DNA of 64,000 nucleotides from Nitrospirota bacterium (lineage in GTDB: Bacteria > Nitrospirota > Nitrospiria > Nitrospirales > Nitrospiraceae), in contig JAUXVD010000023.1 of assembly GCA_030684575.1 (NCBI GenBank), forward strand, positions 124,001 to 188,000, written 5' to 3'. The translations under genes and the position numbers were made by a program. Position 1 is the first letter of the stretch, and each line of letters starts with the position of its first letter. Under the pieces are notes generated by a model. That model did no database searches. It saw only the letters and a program-made list of their open reading frames with translations, and was not told the origin of the DNA. This document shows positions 8,267-16,828 of this stretch, in pieces.

Positions 8267-9261
8267 GTGCAGGATGGAAAATGGTTTGCGCTGCTGTGCT
8301 GTGCGGAGCGATGTCGATCGCAACGGTCTCGGTTGGCGCAGGGGAAGAGCTCGTTCAGGAATCTCGTCCCAAGGTCGAGCTGAGTGCCGGGACCTGGTTT
8401 ATGGGTGTCGGCAAGACCACATGGGCTCACAATGCCTCTTCGGTCGCGGGTTTGGGGAATCCAACGTCCAAGTTGACCTACAAAGATGTCGGTACCTATG
8501 TGATCGATCTGACAGGAAAGCTCTGGTTTTCCCCACGGGTATTCGGGCGGCTGAACGTGGGAATTGCGGACATTGGTGGTGGCCGGCTGACGGACGATGA
8601 CTATGGATCAGGGCAACGGCTATTTTCGAAAACCACCAGCAACATTTCCGGCAACAACATGTATTACATCAACGCCGATCTGGGTGGCCGGGTAAAAGAA
8701 TTCGCCAACCATCGAGGCTATCTGGACTTATTCGGAGGATACCAGTATTGGCATACGGAGTATCAGGCAGTTGGAATTGGACAGGTGGTGTGTAATCCGA
8801 GTGCGATCCCCGGCTTGACCTGCGCTGCAGCCGGCACGAGTAGTAATCAAGGACAGACGGTGATTACCAATACGACAAATTGGCACTCGATCCGGCTAGG
8901 TGCCTCAACAGAATATCGGTTGACGCGGCGGTTAAGCCTGGTGGGAACTGCTGCCTTTATTCCGGTGAGCATCGTTGAGAACAAGGACATTCATCACCTG
9001 AGAACTTCTGGTGTCGGTGCACTTCAGCAAAACCCGAGCATCTCGATGCTGGGCTTCGGCATTGGAGCGGATGCCGATGTGGGCGCCAAGTTTATGTTTA
9101 CCAAGAACGTGGGACTGAACATCGGGTATCGCGTGTGGTGGAACAGGACGCTTGATGGGAACGTGACGTTCCATGGGGTGAGTGGTGCTTCAGAATATCC
9201 CTTGACCCAGTTCGAATCTATCCGGCATGGGCTGACAGCCGGACTCAATATTACATTCTAG
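8263..9261 (+). CDS. Predicted outer-membrane beta-barrel protein
   Basis: 332 residues with a signal peptide (MSAGWKMVCAAVLCGAM...VGAG). The rest consists of alternating amphipathic strands rich in Tyr/Trp/Gly (for example VELSAGTWFMGVG, LTGKLWFSPRVFGRLNVGIADIGG, YLDLFGGYQYWHTEY, GLNIGYRVWWN). The last strand ends in Phe (HGLTAGLNITF), the usual BAM recognition signal for outer-membrane proteins. Length and strand count fit a small barrel of about 10-12 strands; the fold is loosely omptin-like but I see no catalytic residues to support protease activity. The start overlaps the preceding membrane protein gene. Confidence 0.8.
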   Translation: MSAGWKMVCAAVLCGAMSIATVSVGAGEELVQESRPKVELSAGTWFMGVGKTTWAHNASSVAGLGNPTSKLTYKDVGTYVIDLTGKLWFSPRVFGRLNVGIADIGGGRLTDDDYGSGQRLFSKTTSNISGNNMYYINADLGGRVKEFANHRGYLDLFGGYQYWHTEYQAVGIGQVVCNPSAIPGLTCAAAGTSSNQGQTVITNTTNWHSIRLGASTEYRLTRRLSLVGTAAFIPVSIVENKDIHHLRTSGVGALQQNPSISMLGFGIGADADVGAKFMFTKNVGLNIGYRVWWNRTLDGNVTFHGVSGASEYPLTQFESIRHGLTAGLNITF

Positions 9262-9277
9262 GAATGTCGTAACTCGA

Positions 9278-10342
9278 CTAGCGGCGGCGCCCTGACGGCA
9301 GGGTTTCGTCTTCGTACTGCTCAAAGAGCCTCTTGGCTTCCGGGTGCAGATGGCCTGGATGACCGTGGGGGATGCCCACGGTGCGGAAGAGCGGTGCAAG
9401 CTTTCCGTTCGGGTGCAAGTAGCCGGCGCGAAGAGGGACGGTTCGCGTGCTGTGACGGATCAGATGGCAGGGAGTCGGTCTGATCGTGGTGAGCCAGTCG
9501 GCAATGTCGTGTGGGTTGCCGATCGACGCAGAGAGCAAGAGCAGTTTGGCTTGGCTCGGGCAGAAAATGATCGTTTCTTCCCAGACGACGCCCCGCTCGG
9601 GATCTGCAATATATTGAGACTCGTCCAAAATCACGAGACCTAACGTATCGAGCCGCACATCGATCTCACCGCCTCCCGCGTCGTAGAGCAGATTCCGCAA
9701 GATCTCCGTCGTCATAATCAACAGGGGCGCTTGCCCATTGTCTCGCCGATCGCCGGTCAGGATGCCGACCTGGTCTGCACCGAATATTTTTGAAAATTCC
9801 GTGTACTTGGTATTGGAGAGGGCCTTGAGAGGCGAGGTATAGATGACGGTCCGATTCTCCGCGATGGCCCGTCGGGCCGCTTCGACCGCGACGTAGGTCT
9901 TTCCGCTTCCTGTCGGGACGCTCACGACGACGTCGCCTTCTCGCAGTTTGGCGATGGCGTCTTCTTGCCAGGCATCGGGGACAAAGGTTTGCGGCGGCGG
10001 CACTCCCAGTCCCTCCAACCAACTTGAGAGCGTAATGCCCGGTTCCTGGGACTCCGGTTCAACCGGTCTATGCCCGGAGCGGCGCGGCTGCGCTGCGGGT
10101 TTCGGCTTTCGCGCGGCCGGGGCTTGGGGTGGGGCTGGAGCCGGACGGGCCTCTCGCTCACCGATCAAGGTTTGGAGGTCGGACTCGAATCCTGGTCGAT
10201 TCTCAGCAGAGTGGCGCAGTAACACTTCGATCAAGCGACGTTTGCCTGCGCGGAAATGCCGTTGCACTCGCCCGCGCGCAAGTCGATGCAGCAGGGCGAT
10301 CGGTTGTTGCGCCAGAAGTTGTTCGAGCTCTTCAGTAGTCAT
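9278..10342 (-). CDS. Ski2-like helicase, N-terminal half (DEAD/DEAH ATPase domain)
   Basis: 354 residues. After an N-terminal helical region (MTTEELEQLLAQQPIALLHRLARG) and a Pro/Ala linker comes RecA-like domain 1. It has Walker A VPTGSGKT, motif Ia TSPLKALSNTK, motif Ib GILTGD, motif II DESQ (in place of DEVH) and motif III SASIGN. It stops after the DETLPSGRRR segment, where the second RecA domain should begin. Motifs IV-VI are absent here and are found in the separate gene immediately upstream on the same strand. The two products together match a whole Ski2/Mtr4-type superfamily 2 helicase, so they probably associate to work on RNA or DNA. No frameshift is involved, since gene order is reversed. 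Confidence 0.85.
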   Translation of the reverse strand: MTTEELEQLLAQQPIALLHRLARGRVQRHFRAGKRRLIEVLLRHSAENRPGFESDLQTLIGEREARPAPAPPQAPAARKPKPAAQPRRSGHRPVEPESQEPGITLSSWLEGLGVPPPQTFVPDAWQEDAIAKLREGDVVVSVPTGSGKTYVAVEAARRAIAENRTVIYTSPLKALSNTKYTEFSKIFGADQVGILTGDRRDNGQAPLLIMTTEILRNLLYDAGGGEIDVRLDTLGLVILDESQYIADPERGVVWEETIIFCPSQAKLLLLSASIGNPHDIADWLTTIRPTPCHLIRHSTRTVPLRAGYLHPNGKLAPLFRTVGIPHGHPGHLHPEAKRLFEQYEDETLPSGRRR

Positions 10343-10433
10343 GGTTTGAAGGGGTCGTAAGGGGTGAAGGGGTACTGGGGTAGCAAGAAAGCCGCCTGTG
10401 TCCCTTTACCCCTATGCCCCCATACCCCTTTCG

Positions 10434-12293
10434 TCACGGTAATTCTTCCAGTACACCTCGGCGGAGGGCAGCGATCGCTCGTGAGGCGCTGTCTGCCAAC
10501 CCTGGGTGAGTGCCTTTGAGCGTGCGCAGTTGCGAGAGAAACTCCAACGTTCGCGCTAAGAGACGATAGATATCCCCTTCAGCCATCGTGGTGCTCTTAC
10601 AGAGACCGATCCAGGTGAGCGAGGGATCGCCGATCCACCGCTCCGTCACCGCGGCAATGTCGGCCCGAAGGAGCGGGGGATCTTCATGCGGCGCGAGCGA
10701 CACCGCCAGCTTTCGCACCTGTCCGAGCAAGGAACCCAATCCTGAACTGACGCGAGGAAAGGCGCCGGGGCGATCGTCGTCATGAGCGATGCTCGACATG
10801 ACGGCGGCCAGCATGGCGGGATCGGCTCCATTGAAGGCATCGGCCCGGAGCAATTCGGTGATGAGCAGCGAATGGTCGATGCGGATAAGTCTGGCCCATT
10901 CGCCGTCATCGGTGAGACGGGACGTCGGCGAGAGGTACCCGAACTGTTGCAGGACGTCGATCTTCTCCTGGAAGCGATGCCAGAGACTGGTGCGGAGGGC
11001 CTGAATCGATTTGATATGGCGCTGTTGTTCCTGCCGGAGTTTGGAGGCAAGGGGATAGTCGCTCTGACAGGCGGCGCGCGACGGACAGGTCGGGCAGGCA
11101 AAGTCGCCCAGGGTTTGTACGATCGCGTCCGGAATCGGTTCATCGTCTTTTGGAATCAAGATGGGAAGCTCCGGCAGCCTGGTCGGTAACTCGTCCAGTT
11201 GCCGGAGTAAGTCTTCTACACTCTCCGGCGTGCACCAGGGATAAACCGGCGCATCCACGCAGTCGAGGATACGGTCGGAGATTTCGGTGACGGTGGAGGA
11301 GGGAGATTCGGTAATGCCTCCGCCCTGACGCAGGGCTGTGACCATCGGGCTCTTTTGTCCCTTGCTGCGGTATTGCCGCAGGACGACGCCGCGGCTCCGT
11401 CCGAACCCCACCACGCGACCCGGGGTGAGAAAGTGAAAGCGTGCGGCCACTTCCGCTGGCTCGTGCCTTCTGACGGGAGCCCGGTGCGATTTCTGGCGCC
11501 GGACCTGGTCGAAGGTCTGCCATTCGGTGATCCAGTCGGTGCAGACGCGTGGCCCGAAGGGCTCCATCTGATCGCGCAGGTCATCCAGTTTTCGTTCCAA
11601 GACTTCGGCGCGTTGGTTGAGCTGAAATTGCGCGAAACTTTTGGCGAGAATCGATTGAATCTGATCCAGGGGATGCGCCTTCAACAGATTGAGGACCATC
11701 GGATAGCTGATGAGGAACTGGCTATTGATCGCTTCCGGATGGCCGGTAAAGCCCTTGGTCAGCACGTTGAGGTCGATGTAGGGCGACGGCGTCACGATGG
11801 CGAAGCCCACGAGATCTTTTCCGCGGCGGCCTGCGCGGCCGGCAATCTGCTGCACTTCGCCGATCGTCAAGTCCATGAAGTCGCGCGACTTGCGAATGCT
11901 GGACTGTGTGATGATGACGGTGCGCGCGGGAAAATCAACGCCGGCGGCCAAGGTGGTCGTGGCGAAGACGGCGTCGAGACAGCCATGGCGCATCAGTTCC
12001 TCGACCGCAATTTTCCAGGAGGGGAGATGGCCGGCATGGTGCGCGGCCACGCCGATGCGTGTGACGGTCGGAATGAGCGGATGTTCGGCGATGCTGGGAT
12101 ATTGGGCGATCACCTTGTCCAGCACGGCGGCGATGGCATCTTGACGAGGCGCCGGAAGAAAAATGTGGCTATGGTCGAAGGCCTGCATCGCTTCATCGCA
12201 CGCTCGGCGCGACGTCAGGAAGACAATGGCAGGGGTCAAGTGCTTCTCGCGAAGGGCTAGGATCAGGTCAACTGGATGAATCGAGGGAGGCAT
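10434..12293 (-). CDS. Ski2-like helicase, C-terminal half (helicase-C domain and tail)
   Basis: 619 residues beginning MPPSIHPVDLILALREKH, which is where the second RecA domain of a Ski2-like helicase normally starts. Visible motifs: IV (AIVFLTSRRACDEAM), V (ATTTLAAGVDFPARTV) and VI (QIAGRAGRRG). A long C-terminal region (about residues 200-619) with a Cys cluster (CPTCPSRAAC) may be a winged-helix/ratchet domain. The ATG lies inside the 3' end of glgC in another frame, and an in-frame stop three codons upstream rules out a longer start. It is read before the N-terminal half, 91 bases apart: the ancestral gene order has been permuted. Without its partner it has no Walker A motif and cannot hydrolyse ATP. 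Confidence 0.85.
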   Translation of the reverse strand: MPPSIHPVDLILALREKHLTPAIVFLTSRRACDEAMQAFDHSHIFLPAPRQDAIAAVLDKVIAQYPSIAEHPLIPTVTRIGVAAHHAGHLPSWKIAVEELMRHGCLDAVFATTTLAAGVDFPARTVIITQSSIRKSRDFMDLTIGEVQQIAGRAGRRGKDLVGFAIVTPSPYIDLNVLTKGFTGHPEAINSQFLISYPMVLNLLKAHPLDQIQSILAKSFAQFQLNQRAEVLERKLDDLRDQMEPFGPRVCTDWITEWQTFDQVRRQKSHRAPVRRHEPAEVAARFHFLTPGRVVGFGRSRGVVLRQYRSKGQKSPMVTALRQGGGITESPSSTVTEISDRILDCVDAPVYPWCTPESVEDLLRQLDELPTRLPELPILIPKDDEPIPDAIVQTLGDFACPTCPSRAACQSDYPLASKLRQEQQRHIKSIQALRTSLWHRFQEKIDVLQQFGYLSPTSRLTDDGEWARLIRIDHSLLITELLRADAFNGADPAMLAAVMSSIAHDDDRPGAFPRVSSGLGSLLGQVRKLAVSLAPHEDPPLLRADIAAVTERWIGDPSLTWIGLCKSTTMAEGDIYRLLARTLEFLSQLRTLKGTHPGLADSASRAIAALRRGVLEELP

Positions 12294-13506
12294 GCAGTTT
12301 CATTCCCTTTGAAATCACGACGAGGCCGGATTCGGTGACGGTAAATCGCTGTGCATCGGCCGCCCGGTCGTACCCGATTTCCGTATTGGGCGGGATGACG
12401 ACATCCTTATCGATGATGGCCCGTTTGATCCGGCTCTGTTCGCCGATGACGACGTTTTCCATGACGATCGATTCACGCACGTCGGCATGGTCCAGCACGC
12501 GGACGTTTGGTGAGAGCACCGAGTTTTGCACCCGGCCACCCGAGACGATGCAGCCGCCGCAGACGATGGAATCCAACGCCACGCCCATTCTGCCGCCTTG
12601 ATAGTCTTGCGCGAAGACGAATTTGGCAGGTGGATATTGTCCTTGATAGGTGCGAATCGGCCACTGCTGGTCGTAGAGATTAAACTGGGGATCCACCGAG
12701 ACGAGGTCCAGGTTCGCTTCCCAGTAGGCGTCCAGGGTGCCGATGTCGCGCCAATACTTCACGTCTTTGTTGTTCGCGTCGACAAAGTTGTAGGCATAGA
12801 CACGGCGATCGCGAATCATACGCGGAATAATATTTTTCCCGAAGTCGTGACTGCCGCCCTCTTGCGCGTCGGCAATCAAGTACTCACGGAGGACCTTGGT
12901 GCGAAACAGGTAGATGCCCATCGAGCCAAAGGCCTTGGTTGGATCGTTGGGGATCGACGGCGCATGCGCCGGTTTCTCGATGAAGTCCGTAATCCGGAAG
13001 TCTTCGTCCACGCCGATCACCCCGAAGCGATGGGCCTCTTCAATCGGGATATCGATGGCCCCGACCACGGCATCGGCGCCTTTGGCGAGGAGCCAATGGA
13101 ACATCTCCATATAGTCCATTTTGTAGATGTGGTCGCCGGCCAGGATCAGGACATAGTCCGGTTGTTCGTTGTCGAGGAGGAACAGGTTTTGGTGCACCGC
13201 GTCGGCCGTGCCTTGATACCATTCTTCGCTGATCCGTTGCTGGGGTGGAATCGAGGCGATGTATTCGCCGAGTTCGGCATTCAAGATGTTCCAGCCCGTG
13301 CGGATGTGACGATCGAGCGAGTGGGACTTGTACTGGATGAGGACGGCGACTTTGCGCAGTCCGGAATTGAGACAGTTGCTGAGCGTGAAATCGATGATGC
13401 GATACTTTCCACCAAAGGGCACCGCCGGCTTGGCGCGATGTTCGGTGAGAGGCTGAAGCCGTTCGCCCTTTCCTCCCGCCAGCACCATGGTGAAAATGTT
13501 CTGCAT
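12268..13506 (-). CDS. glgC: Glucose-1-phosphate adenylyltransferase
   Basis: 412 residues from the ATG giving MQNIFTMVLAGGKGERLQPL; the frame stays open upstream but that part is not protein-like. The nucleotidyl-transferase signature GGKGERLQPLTEHRAKPAVP, the FGGKYRIIDFTLSNCLNSG segment and the glucose-1-phosphate site FIEKP are all present. The C-terminal left-handed beta-helix (VVIGEQSRIKRAIIDKDVVIP) is complete. The enzyme makes ADP-glucose from ATP and glucose-1-phosphate, the committed step of bacterial glycogen synthesis. Its last 26 bases overlap the start of the downstream helicase half in another frame. No other glycogen gene is adjacent. Confidence 0.96.
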   Translation of the reverse strand: MQNIFTMVLAGGKGERLQPLTEHRAKPAVPFGGKYRIIDFTLSNCLNSGLRKVAVLIQYKSHSLDRHIRTGWNILNAELGEYIASIPPQQRISEEWYQGTADAVHQNLFLLDNEQPDYVLILAGDHIYKMDYMEMFHWLLAKGADAVVGAIDIPIEEAHRFGVIGVDEDFRITDFIEKPAHAPSIPNDPTKAFGSMGIYLFRTKVLREYLIADAQEGGSHDFGKNIIPRMIRDRRVYAYNFVDANNKDVKYWRDIGTLDAYWEANLDLVSVDPQFNLYDQQWPIRTYQGQYPPAKFVFAQDYQGGRMGVALDSIVCGGCIVSGGRVQNSVLSPNVRVLDHADVRESIVMENVVIGEQSRIKRAIIDKDVVIPPNTEIGYDRAADAQRFTVTESGLVVISKGMKLHASLDSSS

Positions 13507-13635
13507 TGCGGCGAATTGTAGCAGGACGCAGAGGAAATAGAAAGAAAGCAGACTCGTTGACATCGAGAGGATCTGAGACGATACTACGCGAGACAGCCTA
13601 GGCAGATGTGTGATTCGTCGATCAAAGGAGTGCGT

Positions 13636-13935
13636 ATGAAGCGGGATGTATTGGTCACGTCGCTGGTGAGACAGAAACCGATTCTGAAGTCGGTGCAGAA
13701 GTCGGTTCAGAAGCCGGTCGTGGATCGCAGCAAAGATGCGTTGTCGCGGCTCGAACATCTTGAAAACCAAATGGCGAAGTTGTCGGAATTAGTCCGTGAG
13801 CATGCGGAGGATGTCGATCGGTTGGTGCGCATCGTGGCAGAAGATCGCGAAGTCATTCGGCGACAGTTGTTGCGTAAGCACCATGAGCAAGTCCGGGTTC
13901 GGAAACATCTCCGTGATTCGAGTTCCAAAGGATGA
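13636..13935 (+). CDS. Small basic coiled-coil protein
   Basis: 99 residues from an ATG preceded by AAAGGAG at 5 bases. The N-terminal third is basic with the tandem segment ILKSVQKSVQKPVV. The rest is a strongly charged heptad-like helix (DALSRLEHLENQMAKLSELVREHAEDVDRLV), indicating a coiled coil. No family is recognised. It stands alone, divergent from glgC, between glgC and the polyamine importer operon. Confidence 0.65.
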   Translation: MKRDVLVTSLVRQKPILKSVQKSVQKPVVDRSKDALSRLEHLENQMAKLSELVREHAEDVDRLVRIVAEDREVIRRQLLRKHHEQVRVRKHLRDSSSKG

Positions 13936-14069
13936 CTCGACTCCTAAGCCGGTGATCCTGTGCCGTCGATTCCTCCTCGTGGGTCCTTCCTCTCAGCATT
14001 GCGAACAGACCCTGCCCGCCTCGTTCTTGCTGCTTCGCCCTTATGCCGGTGATGTCCACATGGATCAGC

Positions 14070-15173
14070 ATGGTTGACCAATCAGCGAGTATCGACATCA
14101 CGTCTTTGGTGAAGCGGCATGGTGCGACGCTTGCGGTCGACCATGTGTCGTTGACCGTGCAGCGAGGGGAATTCTTTTCGCTCCTCGGACCCAGTGGAGC
14201 AGGGAAGACGTCCCTGTTGCGGATGATCGCAGGATTTGAAACGCCGGATGAGGGGACCATTTGCATTGATGGCCGCTCGATGGAGGCGGTGCCACCGAAC
14301 CGCCGTCCTGTGAATCTCGTCTTTCAATCCTATGCACTCTTTCCCCATATGACGGTGGCTGAAAATGTGGCCTTCGGCCCCACGATGCAGGGCGTTCCAC
14401 GCGCTGAGATTACGTCCCGCGTACGTCTCGCCTTGGATATGGTGAAGCTTTCATCGAAAGAGGAGCGCCTGCCATCTCAGCTATCGGGTGGGGAGCAACA
14501 ACGCGTCGCATTGGCCCGTGCGTTAGTGAATCGGCCATCTGTCCTGTTACTCGATGAGCCGCTCTCAGCGTTGGACCAACAGCTCCGACAAGAGATGCAG
14601 GTTGAATTGAAATCCATTCAAGCACGAGCGGCCTGCACCTTCGTGTGTGTCACCCATCATCAGGAAGAAGCCCTGACCATGTCGGACCATGTGGCGGTCA
14701 TGCATCAGGGGCGGGTCCTGCAGGTCGGGAGCCCGCAAGATCTGTATGAGTCGCCACGTTCGGCATTTGTGGCCAGGTTTATCGGGGTCTCGAATGAACT
14801 GCGTGGAATCGTTCGACGCATCGACGGGGAGCGAGCGATCGTGCAATCTCCGGAATGCGTTGGAGAGATTCAAATTGTCCTGCCTATACATCCGGCTATC
14901 CAGGTGGGAAGCCCTGTCACGTTGCTGATACGGCCAGAGCGGCTTCGCCTGTCGACCGCCGCGCAGGGGCTGAGCGGTGAACAGAGTCTAGCCGCCTCAG
15001 TCGACAAGGTGCTCTATAGCGGGAGCGATCGACGTTATCTGGTGCGGCTGGGCGAGCATGCCGTCTGGAACGTGCGGGTGCCGAACGATGAGTCCGGTCG
15101 AAGCGGGCATGTGCCGGGCGATACCCTGCACGTGCGTTGGCAGATTTCCGATGCCGTGGTGTTGAGCGAATGA
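14070..15173 (+). CDS. potA: Spermidine/putrescine ABC transporter, ATP-binding protein
   Basis: 367 residues. Walker A GPSGAGKT (residues 40-47), Q-loop VFQSYALFPHMTVAENV, signature LSGGEQQRVALARAL, Walker B LLLDEPLSALD and the switch His (CVTHHQEEAL) are present. The C-terminal TOBE-type domain (about 275-365, with LLIRPERLRLS) is typical of the PotA/FbpC branch. This is the first gene of a potA-potB-potC-potD operon; its TGA overlaps the ATG of the first permease gene. The ATG chosen gives MVDQSASIDITSLVKRHG; an in-frame ATG nine codons earlier is less likely. It energises uptake of polyamines at the inner membrane. Confidence 0.93.
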   Translation: MVDQSASIDITSLVKRHGATLAVDHVSLTVQRGEFFSLLGPSGAGKTSLLRMIAGFETPDEGTICIDGRSMEAVPPNRRPVNLVFQSYALFPHMTVAENVAFGPTMQGVPRAEITSRVRLALDMVKLSSKEERLPSQLSGGEQQRVALARALVNRPSVLLLDEPLSALDQQLRQEMQVELKSIQARAACTFVCVTHHQEEALTMSDHVAVMHQGRVLQVGSPQDLYESPRSAFVARFIGVSNELRGIVRRIDGERAIVQSPECVGEIQIVLPIHPAIQVGSPVTLLIRPERLRLSTAAQGLSGEQSLAASVDKVLYSGSDRRYLVRLGEHAVWNVRVPNDESGRSGHVPGDTLHVRWQISDAVVLSE

Positions 15174-16057
15174 ACAGCTCTCCTCCTGACGGACGGGCAG
15201 AGTCTTCCGGACCTCTGGCGGCCTGGTGGCTGCTCGGACCAGGTCTGCTCTGGATGGGTCTGTTGTTTGTGGTGCCGCTCGGTCTGGTCCTGGTGATCAG
15301 TTTTGCCGAACGGGGAATCTATGGAGGGATTGTCTGGTCGTTCAGCCTGACGAACTATCTGGATCTTCTCCATCCTTTGTACGCTCGCATTCTTGGCCAA
15401 TCGATCCTTTTGGCCGCCGTGACGACCTTGCTCTGCCTGATCATGGGCTTCCCCTTGGCCTACTATATCGCGAGGGCGGCGCCGAGACGGCAGGGGGTCT
15501 TGTTGCTGCTGGTCATGATTCCCTTCTGGACGAACTTTCTCGTTCGTACCTATGCCTGGATGTTTATCCTCCGCACTGAAGGTCTCCTGAATACGCTGCT
15601 GCTGAAGTTGGGGGTGATTGCGACTCCGATCGAGCTGCTCTATTCCAATACTGCCGTGGTGATCGGACTGGTCTACGGCTATCTCCCCTTTATGGTGCTG
15701 CCGCTGTATGTCGCGCTCGAGCGGGTGGACCGAACGCTGGTCGAGGCGGCCTGGGATTTGTACGCCACGCGATGGGCGATGGTCTGGCGAATTATTGTGC
15801 CGCTTGCCAGGCCAGGGATCATGGCCGGTTGTCTCCTCGTGTTTATTCCTTCGCTGGGAGCCTTTCTCACGCCGGATCTCCTCGGGGGAGCCAGGAGCAT
15901 GATGGTCGGGAATCTCATCCAACATGAGTTTTTGGTCGCGCGCGATTGGCCGCTGGGCGCGGCCATCTCTTCGCTGTTGATGTTGTTCGTGATGGGTATG
16001 ATGAGCTGGTCGCTTCGCACCGCAACACCAGGATCCCGGCAGGAGGATGCGTCATGA
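15170..16057 (+). CDS. potB: Spermidine/putrescine ABC transporter, permease PotB
   Basis: 295 residues with about six transmembrane helices and the binding-protein-dependent permease EAA loop (VEAAWDLYATRWAMVWRIIVPLARPGI). FGERG-like N-terminal sequence SFAERGIYGGIVWSFSLTNYLDL fits PotB. Starts with an ATGA overlap on potA and ends overlapping potC, so the subunits are translationally coupled. The product pairs with PotC to form the membrane channel. Confidence 0.9.
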   Translation: MNSSPPDGRAESSGPLAAWWLLGPGLLWMGLLFVVPLGLVLVISFAERGIYGGIVWSFSLTNYLDLLHPLYARILGQSILLAAVTTLLCLIMGFPLAYYIARAAPRRQGVLLLLVMIPFWTNFLVRTYAWMFILRTEGLLNTLLLKLGVIATPIELLYSNTAVVIGLVYGYLPFMVLPLYVALERVDRTLVEAAWDLYATRWAMVWRIIVPLARPGIMAGCLLVFIPSLGAFLTPDLLGGARSMMVGNLIQHEFLVARDWPLGAAISSLLMLFVMGMMSWSLRTATPGSRQEDAS

Positions 16058-16821
16058 GACAGGCTGGGGGCTGGTTGTGGCGCGTGAGTCTGGCCAATCT
16101 GTTCTTCCTGTATGGACCCATCGCCGTGTTGATCCTGTTTTCGTTCAACGCGTCGCGACTGTCTGCGAGCTGGCAAGGATGGACGTGGCAATGGTATCGC
16201 GCGTTGTGGGTGGATCACGCGCTGCTCGATGCCACGGCGAACAGCCTGTGGGTGGCGGCGGTGTCGACGGTGCTTGCACTGATCTTGGGTGTCGGGCTCG
16301 CGGTGGGGTTGGATGGTCTGCCCGGGCGACGGCAGCAGCAGATTGAACAGGCGCTGCTGCTGCCGCTGGTGATTCCGGAAATTATGATGGGGGTCTCGCT
16401 GTTATTGTTCTTCGTCCTGCTACAGATTCCCCTCAGTCTGATGACGGTGATGATTGGCCATGCGCTGTTTAATGTGCCCGTCGTGATGATCATCGTGCGA
16501 GCCCGTCTCAAAAAATTAGATCCACGGCTGTTGGAAGCCGCAGCGGATCTCGGGGCCTCCTATTGGGATACGTTGCGTCATGTGACGATTCCGCTACTCA
16601 GGCCTGCCATTTTAGGGGCAGGGCTCATGGCCTTTACCATTTCGCTCGACGACTTCATCGTCACCTATTTTACCGCCGGTCCCGGGGCGACGACCTTGCC
16701 GCTGAAAGTGTATTCGATGATCAAATCAGGCATGTCACCCGAGATCAACGCCCTGTCGGCATTGTTCGTCATTGTGTCCATGGGGTTGATCGGGTTGTCC
16801 CTTCTCTTACAACGACGATAG
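16054..16821 (+). CDS. potC: Spermidine/putrescine ABC transporter, permease PotC
   Basis: 255 residues, six predicted helices, start fixed by an AGGAGG box eight bases upstream of an ATG that overlaps the potB stop. The EAA motif LEAAADLGASYWDTLRHVTIPLLRP is followed by SLDDFIVTYFTAGPGATTLPL, a segment highly characteristic of PotC. It forms the permease with PotB. It is followed after seven bases by the substrate-binding lipoprotein gene. Confidence 0.92.
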   Translation: MRQAGGWLWRVSLANLFFLYGPIAVLILFSFNASRLSASWQGWTWQWYRALWVDHALLDATANSLWVAAVSTVLALILGVGLAVGLDGLPGRRQQQIEQALLLPLVIPEIMMGVSLLLFFVLLQIPLSLMTVMIGHALFNVPVVMIIVRARLKKLDPRLLEAAADLGASYWDTLRHVTIPLLRPAILGAGLMAFTISLDDFIVTYFTAGPGATTLPLKVYSMIKSGMSPEINALSALFVIVSMGLIGLSLLLQRR

Positions 16822-16828
16822 GGCATGT

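Noticed and set aside
11355-12260. 301-codon plus-strand frame opposite the helicase C-half
   Set aside because: Antisense of conserved helicase motifs; no ribosome-binding site.
12526-13521. 331-codon plus-strand frame opposite glgC
   Set aside because: It lies wholly antisense to a well-conserved enzyme gene; composition reflects the codon bias of glgC.
15035-15925. 296-codon minus-strand frame opposite potA/potB
   Set aside because: Antisense shadow of the permease, with an extreme His/Gln/Arg composition and no family match.
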